13,875 bases of DNA from an uncultured Collinsella sp. (GCA_958447915.1 CAUDCB010000036.1:1-13875), one strand, 5' to 3'; shown: positions 7,593 to 13,875, counted from the first letter of the stretch. The notes: generated by a model not told the origin, from the sequence alone. Made by a program: numbers and translations.

Positions 7593-8723
7593 TTAGGCAC
7601 TCGTTTTATCGCGGCGCTCCCCTTTTTCGGCGGCACGACGATTGCCAAACAAGCCGATACGCGAAAAAGCGAACCCAAAACCATTAGTGCGCAACGAATA
7701 GACGAACTCCGAGGCAAGATAGGCAACATATGCCGCCTCATTCGCCGAAACAACTACACCGGTGAGCTGAGAGTATGTCTGTTTGAATGCGCCGCTGATG
7801 TGCGACATTCCCGAGACGATCTCCGGGTCCATGCGCTTAAACAATGTCGCACAGCGAGCCTTGAGTGCCGGATCCTCAAAGGCCCCCTGCTCAACAAGTC
7901 CGCCAACATACCTAAAACCGATGGTATAGAAAGACTCAAGAATCCCTTTGTCGGAAATATTAAGATCATCAACGATATCTGCCATATCATTCCAGCGAAC
8001 AATAGGGAGATCGCTTGTCTTTTTAGCCGAAGACGACGTAGGAAGATCTTCGCGGTAGCAATAAAACGAATCATCGGTATACGCAATCGAGCGAGCCTGA
8101 ACAAGCGTTTGAATCAAGAAGGGATTGTCCACCCATCCGGCACCGGGCACCTCTTTAAAGCGAATGCCAAACTCGTCCAAAAACGAACGCTTGTAAATCG
8201 CGCTCCAAATAGAGGGGTGATGCTGGATCAGGCGAGGATTATCCCGCAGCGTAAACGGCTGCCTCTTTGTATTAATTCGCTTGTAATAGGCGCAGTGACA
8301 CACGTTCTCCTGTGGAGTACCGGGCATACACACACGCCAATATGCCGACTTCACAACATCGGGCTCTCCGTATGCATGGGCAAGGTCCATCAGTCTTGTA
8401 TACATACCAGGTTTAAGGTAATCATCGGGCTCGACAATGGCAATGTATGCACCTCGAGACTCCTCAATACCCCGATTGACCGTAGCGCCATACCCCTGGT
8501 TCGGCTTATCAATAACGCGAATTCGGGAATCATTTTTCTCGTGACGCCTCATGATTTCCAACGAGTTGTCAGTCGAGCCATCATTAAGGACAATGACCTC
8601 AAGCGATGCGAAGTCATCGGCCTCGATGCTCGTCAGGCACTGATCGAGATACTGTGCCGTATTAAAACACGGGACAATAACTGTGACCTCTATACGCTCA
8701 TCAAAATGCAAATTGCTCGGCAC
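7593..8723 (-). CDS. GT2-family glycosyltransferase
   Basis: The 376-residue GT-A fold enzyme is likely to act in surface polysaccharide assembly at the inner face of the membrane. The N-terminal domain shows VTVIVPCFNTAQYLDQCL, the nucleotide-binding DGSTDNS at 48-54, PNQGYGATVNRGI, and the metal-binding Asp pair in EPDDYL (98-103). HHPSIWSAIYKR and GAGWVDNPF match the acceptor half seen in many capsular GT2 proteins. The C-terminal ~130 residues are helical without a recognised domain. The start is GTG at 8723, supported by AAAGGGG 5 nt upstream; the same GTG-plus-G-run pattern is seen for the RICIN gene at 1857. It is the first gene of the GT2-GT4-rfbB operon. The sugar specificity is unknown. 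Confidence 0.93.
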   Translation of the reverse strand: MPSNLHFDERIEVTVIVPCFNTAQYLDQCLTSIEADDFASLEVIVLNDGSTDNSLEIMRRHEKNDSRIRVIDKPNQGYGATVNRGIEESRGAYIAIVEPDDYLKPGMYTRLMDLAHAYGEPDVVKSAYWRVCMPGTPQENVCHCAYYKRINTKRQPFTLRDNPRLIQHHPSIWSAIYKRSFLDEFGIRFKEVPGAGWVDNPFLIQTLVQARSIAYTDDSFYCYREDLPTSSSAKKTSDLPIVRWNDMADIVDDLNISDKGILESFYTIGFRYVGGLVEQGAFEDPALKARCATLFKRMDPEIVSGMSHISGAFKQTYSQLTGVVVSANEAAYVAYLASEFVYSLRTNGFGFAFSRIGLFGNRRAAEKGERRDKTSA

Positions 8724-8759
8724 TTAAACCCCTTTGGGAACGCAAATCAGAACTGTTTA

Positions 8760-8788
8760 ATCCTAGCACAGCGGTATCAGCCGCTAAA
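8760..8788 (-). promoter_or_regulatory. Weak candidate promoter of the glycosyltransferase operon
   Basis: The minus strand has an extended -10 TGCTAGGAT (8768-8760) and a poor -35, TTTAGC (8788-8783), 17 bp apart. It lies in the 86-bp gap between the ATPase-like gene and the GT2 gene. A short inverted repeat AGCGG/CCGCT (8770-8785, 6-nt loop) occupies the spacer. Only the -10 is convincing. Confidence 0.3.
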
Positions 8789-8809
8789 AAACTGCTCATA
8801 CGCCTTCCC

Positions 8810-10606
8810 CTACAGCCGCTGGCACACCGCTGCCACATGCTGCCCGTCAAACCCGAATCCCCAGCGCATGCGGCCCACACCGGGTCGCGGCACGCGAATC
8901 TTGTCGATGCCGTCGCGCTCTATATCGAGTAGCGCCTGAACGGCCAGCAGCTCCAGACCCAGGGTATCCACGTCGGGGTCATACATCATGTTCATAGTGA
9001 CAAGTGGACGCTCGTCGAGCATGCCGAGGGTATCGTCCACATCGAGCATCCTTCCCGTAGGGAACACCTGGATATCCCAGCGATCCGCCCTGCGCTTTCG
9101 ATTGGATGACGGATTGGCATACCCCGGCATACCAAAGCAGAGCCCTTGCAACAGTAGGTGGTATGGCAACGGCGAATCCATCTCGGCCGTGCCGACTCCC
9201 GCGTCACCTAGAATTCGACGCAGCGCCCGCCTCACCGCGCCCTCGTCCCCACGGCACAACCCGTCACGAAACGCATCGACGTCCCGCACGTCCTCGGCGG
9301 CGCACTCAAACCATTCAATAATCACGAGGCGCAACGCCTGGCGAAGCTCGCCATTGGGCAGACGCAGAGCACGAGAGCGAGCGCCGTTTCCCGGCTCCTC
9401 AACCATATCCGTCGTTAGGAAGCCGGACAGGTACAACGCGGTCCACAGATCAGCGTCAGTCGAGGCATCCGACCCGACGGCGTCCATCCGAAGCGGAACT
9501 TCAACGCTTCCATGAGCCTCGAGCAAATTGAACAAAGTCGCAAGCCGATCGAGACCCCAGTCACCAACCGCCCTGCTCAGGCTATCAGCGTATCCATACA
9601 AATCGGCCCGCACCGGCGGCGTGCAACCGCGGTTCAAGAAATCAATCACGCGCGCCGGACACGAGCAATAAAACCCGCCAAATCGGTATCCCTCGAACCA
9701 TTCACGCGCGTCATCCAGGAATTCCCCGCGTCCAGCATGGCCTAGCAGAGCCTGAACCTCAGCATCCGAAAAGCCAAACCACCAATCGCACCACGTCGAG
9801 AGCGGCGTCGACAGACAATGCGAGCAGCCGCGCGAAGAAAGCGCCGTCTCGGCAGGACCGGGATACTCCCCCATAAGACACGCCAGCCGCAACGAATCCC
9901 CCGCAGCGGCAATGGCATCAAACAGTACGCGATCGAGCAGCTCTTCCGGACAGGAGCCACAAGCGTCACTCATAGCAAAACGGCCCAACCACGCCGCGTC
10001 GTACCCATCAACGAGCAATACAACCTGCTCATCGCGGGCCGTCTCCAGCAGCTCAATGAGCACACCAAGCGCCGAGTCAACCTCGGCCTCGCTCGCCACG
10101 CCACGCGCAACGCGTTCGATGTGACGCACCTTATCTCGAGCTAAATCCGGAGCCTCCAAGAGCGCCAACAGACGAGCGCATTCGCCCGAAAGAGTATCGC
10201 GCACGACGTCGGCAACAGCGGCGCCACGCCTCGCAGCACCAGAAAAGTCCAGCGATATCACCGGATAGCAGGCGTACTCGTCCCGATAGCGCCCGCCGTC
10301 CGCGTCCCAAATCAAAGTATCGGCAAATAAGCTCCGACCAGCGAGACCGACCGCGGGACGCTCCAGAAAAGCCTTGAGCATCGACAAGTTCATGCTCTTG
10401 CCAAAACCATCGGGTCGGCAGCACACCATAACGGACGCATCGCAATCCAGCACATCGGCAATAAATATGGTCTTGTCGACCAGTGTGCAGCGACCAAGAG
10501 CCTCCACATAGTCGTGCATACCAATGGGTAAAACCGCATCGTCGGCACCACCGATCAAACGCGCACCAAACCCGGTGGCGCCACCATCATTTGCCTGTTC
10601 AGACAC
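8810..10606 (-). CDS. AAA-ATPase-like/DUF1703 family protein with altered active-site motifs
   Basis: The GTG start at 10606 gives 598 residues. It follows TTTAGGGGG by 9 nt and a TACAAT -10 by about 35 nt; the longest ORF, from 10831, would run back through the preceding terminator. Family features in order: LPIGMHDYVEAL then LVDKTIFIADVL (26-53), a P-loop region RPDGFGKSMNLSML (64-77, Lys70/Ser71 kept, usual RPRRFGKS), YPVISLDF, Walker B VVLLVDGYDAAW (195-206), WWFGFSDAEVQALL and a YRFGGFYC segment. The C-terminus ends with GFGFDGQHVAAV, matching the tail of the DUF1703 PD-(D/E)XK region. Odd points are Gly201 where LIDEYD has Glu, and no clear E/D-x-K triad (the expected IELK strand reads VTMNMMYDP). 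Family members are common and multicopy in gut bacteria, with no settled function. This one may be a pseudoenzyme. Confidence 0.85.
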   Translation of the reverse strand: MSEQANDGGATGFGARLIGGADDAVLPIGMHDYVEALGRCTLVDKTIFIADVLDCDASVMVCCRPDGFGKSMNLSMLKAFLERPAVGLAGRSLFADTLIWDADGGRYRDEYACYPVISLDFSGAARRGAAVADVVRDTLSGECARLLALLEAPDLARDKVRHIERVARGVASEAEVDSALGVLIELLETARDEQVVLLVDGYDAAWLGRFAMSDACGSCPEELLDRVLFDAIAAAGDSLRLACLMGEYPGPAETALSSRGCSHCLSTPLSTWCDWWFGFSDAEVQALLGHAGRGEFLDDAREWFEGYRFGGFYCSCPARVIDFLNRGCTPPVRADLYGYADSLSRAVGDWGLDRLATLFNLLEAHGSVEVPLRMDAVGSDASTDADLWTALYLSGFLTTDMVEEPGNGARSRALRLPNGELRQALRLVIIEWFECAAEDVRDVDAFRDGLCRGDEGAVRRALRRILGDAGVGTAEMDSPLPYHLLLQGLCFGMPGYANPSSNRKRRADRWDIQVFPTGRMLDVDDTLGMLDERPLVTMNMMYDPDVDTLGLELLAVQALLDIERDGIDKIRVPRPGVGRMRWGFGFDGQHVAAVCQRL

Positions 10607-10640
10607 CAAAACGTTCCCCCTAAATCGCAGCACGATGGCA

Positions 10641-10646
10641 ATTGTA
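10641..10646 (-). promoter_or_regulatory. -10 element TACAAT before the AAA-ATPase-like gene
   Basis: TACAAT on the minus strand (10646-10641) matches five of six consensus bases and sits 35 bp upstream of the GTG at 10606. No good -35 is present 16-18 bp further upstream. Together with TTTAGGGGG (about 10616-10623) it supports the short start over upstream in-frame codons. Confidence 0.4.
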
Positions 10647-10729
10647 ATGACCGCCTCGCACGCACTGGTTTCGATGCGCAAACATATCGGGCAACGGTAG
10701 CAACATGGGGTGTGAGGGGGCATAACTAA

Positions 10730-10743
10730 TCGTTGCACAACAA
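10730..10743. repeat. Near-palindrome TCGTTGCACAACAA, shared with the promoter at 12555-12568
   Basis: The 12-mer GTTGCACAACAA occurs here (10732-10743) and at 12557-12568. Here one arm base is changed (TCGTTG-CA-CAACAA). It lies about 125 bp upstream of the ATPase-like gene and overlaps the T-rich end of the terminator of the preceding gene. It could be a binding site for one regulator shared by the two genes. Confidence 0.4.
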
Positions 10744-10776
10744 AACGGGGCCCGATGCAGCAGCACCGGACCCCGT
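10736..10776 (-). terminator. Rho-independent terminator of the MPKTG surface protein gene
   Basis: The minus-strand RNA forms ACGGGGUCCGGUGC, loop UGCU, GCAUCGGGCCCCGU. That is 14 contiguous pairs (two of them G-U), followed by UUUGUUGU. It begins 32 nt after the stop codon at 10809-10811. Confidence 0.9.
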
Positions 10777-10808
10777 CCCGACTCTTTAGCCATCTGACAA
10801 CCGAGAGG

Positions 10809-12485
10809 CTACTCCTCAGAACCGTCCTCACCAGCAGTGTTATTCTGCTGATCGAGCTTATGCTTGCCGCTCACAATAGACGTGGCACCCAGCGTGGCCA
10901 AGCTCGCGCTGGCAAGGCTCGCCATCACGATAAGGTCGCCCGTCTTGGGCATATTGCCGCCCGAGGAATTGGTCGTGGTCGTAGTCGCGGTGGTCGTCGT
11001 AACGACCTTATCCTTACCCTCAGTCTTCTGAGGGTCGGCGTCAGACTGCTTCGCGTCCTTAGCGGCGGAAGCATCAGAAGCACCGCCGGCTTTGGAGTCG
11101 GATCCCTGGCCAGACGCTCCCCCATCAGAAGAAGAACCGTTCATGCCTGCCATCAAAGACGACCCAAGCATGGAGCCCAGCTGCTCGCCGGTAGAAGGCT
11201 TGTTTTCCGTCGAGGAATCGCCGGCATCGGAGCCCTCGCTCGAACCGCCCTCGGAAGCATCGGAGCCAGAACCGTCAGAGGAGCCAGCATCGTCAGAGGA
11301 GTCACCAGCACTGTTGGAACTTCCCGCATTGGTGGAGCCGGAAGCCACGTTGCCCGCAGTGCCGCCCGAGCCAGAAGCCGCGCCACCCACAGCGCCGTCA
11401 GAGCCAGAAGTCGACGAATCGCCCGAGGCATCGCCGGCCGCAGTGCCACCAGACGTCGCCCCACCGTTACCGGCGCCATCAGTGCCCGCATCAGTCGAGG
11501 GCGCATCCGCATCGTCGCTATCGCCCGCATCGCCATCGGTACCAGGCGTCGGTGCGGCGGGAGCGGCCGGCGCCATGCTCGGACCGGGCGCCGGCGTAGG
11601 CTCAGGCTCCACGGGCGTTGCCGCGGCGGCCTCGTCCTCGGCAATATAGACCAGACAGTCCTTGAGCTCATTGCGGTAGCGGTTCTTCCAGCCCTCATGG
11701 TACTGGGGCTGGCTCGAATACTTGGTCGCCACGTTATTGACCACGCTGTTGGAAAGCGCCGTCACAAACTCGCGATCGGACATGCTGTTGGAAAGGTTTG
11801 CCCACTTAAAGAAGTCCCGGCAGCCACCAGTGCCGCACATATTGGTGATGCTCCACACCATGCCCTTGACGCAATCGGCACGACCGGAAATATCAATGCC
11901 CAGAGCGTTCTTAAGCCACGACTCGGTCACCGCATAGTAGGAATTGTACGCATAGGCATCCTGCAGCGCCGAGAACTCAGACGGATCGGTGTTGTAAGCA
12001 CCCAGGAAGGCATCCTGCGCGATGCGGCCCAGCTCGGTGAGCTGGCCGTTCGCATACATGGGGTTGCTTCCGTTGGAAATCTCGCCACCGCGATCGATCG
12101 CAGCCTTAAGCATGCCGTACTTGGCAGAATCGTAGTTGTAGACCTGCTTCATAAACGGAATGAGCGACCAGCGGCGGTCGAACTGGTAATAACCCAGCGC
12201 GTTATAGCCGTCGCCATACGAAAAGCCCTGGTTATAGTTGCCATGGCTCTCGTACTTGGTAAAGTACTTCATCTCGTCGGTCACGTTGACAAACGAAACG
12301 CCCTGAACCGACCTCAGCACGCCCGAGAAAGACTGCTGGGTGTACAGGCCCTTATCGATATCGGTGGCATCCGAGGCTACGCCCGGCGTGGGCTCCTCGG
12401 CTATAGCGGTTGCGGGTGCGGCAACGGCGCCAAACGAAAGCGCCAGCGTCAGGCCCGCAACAATCGCGGAATGCTTGGGTTGCAT
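10809..12485 (-). CDS. Secreted, sortase-anchored stalk protein with putative lysozyme-like head
   Basis: ATG at 12485 gives 558 residues and is preceded by GGGAGGA 4 nt upstream; the ORF extends 26 codons further but that stretch is promoter and leader. Residues 1-29 are a signal peptide (cleavage after ATAIA). Residues about 60-280 form a globular domain with YESHGNY (Glu79) and NALGYYQFD, an arrangement like lysozyme-fold hydrolases (a Glu followed by G-x-YQF); this enzymatic call is tentative. CGTGGC and other Cys could form disulphides. Residues about 283-511 are a low-complexity stalk, first Pro/Ala-rich, then Ser/Asp/Gly/Ala-rich, then Thr-rich. MPKTG at 512-516, a hydrophobic segment to about 540 and GKHK form an LPXTG-type sorting signal with an unusually long acidic tail (LDQQ to SEE). 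Predicted place: attached to the cell wall by sortase. It is a single-gene transcription unit. Confidence 0.88.
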   Translation of the reverse strand: MQPKHSAIVAGLTLALSFGAVAAPATAIAEEPTPGVASDATDIDKGLYTQQSFSGVLRSVQGVSFVNVTDEMKYFTKYESHGNYNQGFSYGDGYNALGYYQFDRRWSLIPFMKQVYNYDSAKYGMLKAAIDRGGEISNGSNPMYANGQLTELGRIAQDAFLGAYNTDPSEFSALQDAYAYNSYYAVTESWLKNALGIDISGRADCVKGMVWSITNMCGTGGCRDFFKWANLSNSMSDREFVTALSNSVVNNVATKYSSQPQYHEGWKNRYRNELKDCLVYIAEDEAAAATPVEPEPTPAPGPSMAPAAPAAPTPGTDGDAGDSDDADAPSTDAGTDGAGNGGATSGGTAAGDASGDSSTSGSDGAVGGAASGSGGTAGNVASGSTNAGSSNSAGDSSDDAGSSDGSGSDASEGGSSEGSDAGDSSTENKPSTGEQLGSMLGSSLMAGMNGSSSDGGASGQGSDSKAGGASDASAAKDAKQSDADPQKTEGKDKVVTTTTATTTTTNSSGGNMPKTGDLIVMASLASASLATLGATSIVSGKHKLDQQNNTAGEDGSEE

Positions 12486-12539
12486 ACATCCTCCCTGCAT
12501 TGGTGTGGTTAAAGTACAGTTTGCAAAGATGGATTCAGT

Positions 12540-12568
12540 ATTACAGCTCCCCGTTTGTTGCACAACAA
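12540..12568 (-). promoter_or_regulatory. Putative promoter and palindromic operator of the MPKTG protein gene
   Basis: The minus strand has TTGTTG (12568-12563), a 17-bp spacer and TGTAAT (12545-12540; five of six consensus bases), giving a leader of about 48 nt before the ATG at 12485. The perfect palindrome TTGTTG-CA-CAACAA (12555-12568) covers the -35, a position suited to repression. Confidence 0.5.
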
Positions 12569-12592
12569 CCCATCGGTAAACGGCAACAACCC
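12563..12592. repeat. Two direct CAACAACCC repeats, 21-bp period
   Basis: CAACAACCC at 12563-12571 and 12584-12592 are 21 bp apart, two helical turns. The first overlaps the palindrome over the -35. They could be activator or repressor half-sites. The 126-bp gap 12486-12611 holds only this regulatory region; no gene was seen in it. Confidence 0.4.
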
Positions 12593-12611
12593 TTCGCGAA
12601 ATCTTAAGGAA

Positions 12612-13031
12612 TTAAACAAACTGGTCGTCGGGCACCAGAAGAAGCTCGCCGTAACGCTCCATCAGCCCGTCTCGCAACTGACAGAAAGCGGGAATATAGA
12701 CGCTCAAGATGCGCTGAATCAAATCTTGAGCGAGCTTGTTGTCATAGATATGGACGTTCGTATTGCGGTCTCTGAGCATATCTAGCCAGGCCGCCTCATC
12801 AATAAAGTCGTAAAATCGGTAGGACTCCTTCAAGATGGCACGAGGAGACCCCGACGCGGCAAGCGTGGCGCCCTCATACTCGAGCAGACGCTTAAGGAGC
12901 GTAATTGAGATACCGAAAACCTGCTCATAGATATACGCACATCCGAAGACAACATAGTCGTTGTCGAAATCTTGGAATCGAGCTGTCTCTAGCAGTGCCA
13001 GACGCGAATCAAAGGCTTCGTACGACTTCAC
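12612..13031 (-). CDS. HEPN-fold protein, nucleotidyltransferase substrate-binding (HI0074/HepT-like) family
   Basis: The 139-residue all-helical protein has the family signatures LKRLLEYEG (46-54), SPRAILKESYRF (62-73), and WLDMLRDRNTNVHIYDNKLA (82-101). Arg89, His94 and Tyr96 form RX4HXY, the motif of HEPN RNases in HepT/MntA toxin-antitoxin pairs. In those systems HepT cleaves RNA and the MNT-type antitoxin modifies the Tyr; HI0074 itself is described as the partner of a small nucleotidyltransferase. The start is GTG at 13031 with AGGGG 9 nt upstream, 12 bp after the stop of the Rrf2 gene, so the two are probably co-transcribed. No nucleotidyltransferase gene lies on either side in the window. 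It is either an orphan toxin, a domesticated RNA-binding protein, or paired with a distant partner. The family call is firm; the activity is unknown. Confidence 0.88.
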   Translation of the reverse strand: MKSYEAFDSRLALLETARFQDFDNDYVVFGCAYIYEQVFGISITLLKRLLEYEGATLAASGSPRAILKESYRFYDFIDEAAWLDMLRDRNTNVHIYDNKLAQDLIQRILSVYIPAFCQLRDGLMERYGELLLVPDDQFV

Positions 13032-13043
13032 GAAAGCCAGCCC

Positions 13044-13475
13044 CTAAAGCTTAATATCGAAGTTGATTTCGGGGACGGCGGCCAGGTCGGCCAACGTCAC
13101 GCCGTCGACGTACTTTTCGATCACGTCGTCCAGACCGCGCCAGAACTTGACGGTGGAACACAGATCGCTGCGGGTGCAGCTGTTGTCGATGCCATCGCAC
13201 GCCACGGGTGCCGTGCTGCCCTCGACAGCGCGCAGGATGTCACCAGCACGCACCTCGGCCGGATCCTTGGCCATCATGTAGCCACCGCCCTTGCCGCGCA
13301 CGCTCTTAAGCAGGCCCGCCTTCATAAGCGGACGAACCAGCTGCTCCAGGTACTTTTGCGAGATATGCTCGCGGTCGGCGACCTCGCGCAGGGCAATCTT
13401 GCCCTCGACGTCACCAAGCGCTGCGATATAGATCATCAGGCGGAGGGCATAGCGGCCCTTGGAAGAAATGAGCAT
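13044..13475 (-). CDS. Rrf2-family transcriptional regulator (IscR-like, likely Fe-S sensing)
   Basis: The 143-residue protein has the Rrf2 winged-helix domain: MLISSKGRYALRLMIYIA at the N-terminus, the recognition region ISQKYLEQLVRPLMKAGLLKSVRGKGGGY (38-66), and LRAVEGS. Cys93, Cys100 and Cys106 (spacing x6 and x5) resemble the three cluster ligands of IscR (Cys92, 98, 104), so a [2Fe-2S] cluster is likely; the IscR His ligand is not evident. GGGAGGG lies about 5 nt before the ATG. The gene is divergent from sufC, with three TTTGTCCCA half-sites between them, which suggests that it controls the suf operon and itself according to Fe-S status. The HEPN gene follows in the same direction. The family is certain and the target is inferred from position. 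Confidence 0.94.
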   Translation of the reverse strand: MLISSKGRYALRLMIYIAALGDVEGKIALREVADREHISQKYLEQLVRPLMKAGLLKSVRGKGGGYMMAKDPAEVRAGDILRAVEGSTAPVACDGIDNSCTRSDLCSTVKFWRGLDDVIEKYVDGVTLADLAAVPEINFDIKL

Positions 13476-13515
13476 ACCTACCCTCCCATCGCATCTAGGA
13501 CAACATAACTAGGTT

Positions 13516-13570
13516 TGTTTGTCCCAAATCTTAAGTAAGTGGGACAAACACAGCAGGCTATTTTGTCCCA
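13516..13570. promoter_or_regulatory. Three-half-site operator between the Rrf2 gene and sufC
   Basis: TTTGTCCCA occurs at 13518-13526 and 13562-13570, and as its complement TGGGACAAA at 13540-13548. Centres are exactly 22 bp apart and each neighbouring pair is an inverted repeat with a 13-bp gap. The first pair extends to 11-bp arms (TGTTTGTCCCA, 13516-13526 and 13540-13550). It is likely the binding site of the adjacent Rrf2 regulator. Confidence 0.7.
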
Positions 13571-13591
13571 CATCTAGAAAAGTCGAGTGGA

Positions 13592-13615
13592 TTAGTCGGG
13601 TTTTCCCTTGACTAA
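13592..13615. promoter_or_regulatory. Inverted repeat overlapping a sufC -35-like element
   Basis: TTAGTC (13592-13597) and GACTAA (13610-13615) are inverted arms around gggttttccctt. TTGACT (13608-13613) overlaps the right arm and is a good -35 on the plus strand, about 90 bp upstream of sufC. The -10 is unclear; TAACTT at a 16-bp spacing is only a three-of-six match. Confidence 0.35.
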
Positions 13616-13660
13616 CGCCGAACCCATAGTAACTTTATTCCGAGAAGATTCCTAGGGTTT

Positions 13661-13680
13661 AGTACACCTATGAGTACACC
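13661..13680 (+). repeat. AGTACACC direct repeat in the sufC leader
   Basis: AGTACACC at 13661-13668 and 13673-13680 are separated by TATG, a 12-bp period, ending about 10 nt before the Shine-Dalgarno AGAGAGG of sufC. It may be chance, a slippage duplication, or a leader element. Confidence 0.35.
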
Positions 13681-13699
13681 ATATACAGAGAGGGACAGC

Positions 13700-13875
13700 A
13701 TGAGTGCAAATCCGCTGCTTTCCATCGAAGGTCTGACCGCCTCCGTGGACGAGAAGACCATCCTCCACAACGTCAACCTCAACGTCGCCGCCGGCGAGAC
13801 CCATGTGCTGATGGGCCCCAACGGCGCCGGCAAGTCCACCCTCGGCCACCTGGTCATGGGCGACCCCGTCTACAC
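13700..13875 (+). CDS. sufC: SufC, Fe-S cluster assembly ATPase (5' part only)
   Basis: ATG at 13700 is preceded by AGAGAGGGACAGC. The 58 full codons before the window edge read as an ABC ATPase N-terminus: LLSIEGLTASVDEKTILHNV, then LNVAAGETHVLMGPNGAGKST with the Walker A loop GPNGAGKS, then LGHLVMG. The HVLMGPNGAGKSTLGHLVMG stretch is characteristic of SufC rather than of transporter ATPases. SufC works with SufB and SufD as the SufBC2D scaffold, which builds Fe-S clusters in the cytoplasm. The remaining suf genes are expected to the right. Regulation by the divergent Rrf2 protein through the half-sites at 13516-13570 is likely. Confidence 0.95.
   Translation, partial: MSANPLLSIEGLTASVDEKTILHNVNLNVAAGETHVLMGPNGAGKSTLGHLVMGDPVY

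Noticed and set aside
8770..8785. AGCGG/CCGCT hairpin as a terminator
   Set aside because: Only 5 bp, and on the minus strand the T-run lies before, not after, the hairpin.
7590..8939. Plus-strand open frame of 449 codons opposite the GT2 gene
   Set aside because: No recognisable domain, and it runs across the start of the GT2 gene and into the next gene. The minus frame is a clear glycosyltransferase.
10607..10831. Longer N-terminus for the AAA-ATPase-like protein (ATG at 10831)
   Set aside because: It would overlap the preceding stop codon and run through a strong terminator. GTG at 10606 has AGGGGG and a -10 in the right places.
10755..12512. Plus-strand open frame of 585 codons opposite the MPKTG protein gene
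   Set aside because: Its product is Arg/Gly-rich with no domain. It is an antisense shadow of GC-rich, low-complexity codons; the minus frame has a signal peptide, sorting signal, promoter and terminator.
12486..12563. Upstream ATG at 12563 for the MPKTG protein
   Set aside because: It would add 26 residues before the signal peptide and lies upstream of the likely transcription start. ATG at 12485 has GGGAGGA before it.
1..13875. CRISPR array, tRNA, rRNA, insertion sequence or prophage
   Set aside because: No spaced direct-repeat array, RNA gene fold, transposase or phage gene was seen. The regular repeats at the left are coding RICIN units.

Overview
The window looks like a gut Coriobacteriia chromosome, most likely Collinsella or a close relative. 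This is inferred from protein style: Rrf2 regulator divergent from sufC, an MPKTG wall-anchored protein with an Asp/Ser/Gly stalk, large RICIN-repeat exported proteins and an AAA-ATPase-like/DUF1703 protein. No rRNA or marker gene is present to prove it. All genes except sufC lie on the minus strand, so the layout below is given in transcription order, from high to low coordinates.

Right end (12.6-13.9 kb): sufC (start of the SUF Fe-S assembly operon, cut by the window edge) diverges from an IscR-like Rrf2 regulator with three cysteines. The 224 bp between them hold three evenly spaced TTTGTCCCA half-sites in alternating orientation, a strong candidate operator. The regulator is followed after 12 bp by a HEPN-fold protein of the HI0074/HepT type with an RX4HXY motif and no nucleotidyltransferase partner in view.

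Middle (8.8-12.5 kb, GC-rich): a secreted protein with a possible lysozyme-like head, a long Pro/Ala then Ser/Asp/Gly stalk and an MPKTG sorting signal, closed by a good intrinsic terminator. Next comes an AAA-ATPase-like/DUF1703 protein whose Walker B glutamate and nuclease motif look lost. A near-palindrome, TTGTTGCACAACAA, occurs in the promoter regions of both genes.

Left (1-8.7 kb, visibly more A/T-rich): a surface-glycan segment in which a GT2 glycosyltransferase, a GT4 glycosyltransferase and RmlB (dTDP-glucose 4,6-dehydratase) form a tight operon. It is followed by two tandem paralogous exported proteins built of RICIN/QxW beta-trefoil repeats. The first (1071 aa) carries about 17 repeats and ends in an L,D-transpeptidase (YkuD) domain; a perfect hairpin terminator follows it. 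The second runs off the left edge after at least 10 repeats.

Inferred joint role: the island makes or modifies a deoxysugar-containing surface polysaccharide and exports multivalent lectin proteins, at least one of which could cross-link or attach to peptidoglycan. The sharp change in base composition near 8.75 kb suggests that the left part was acquired or replaced separately.
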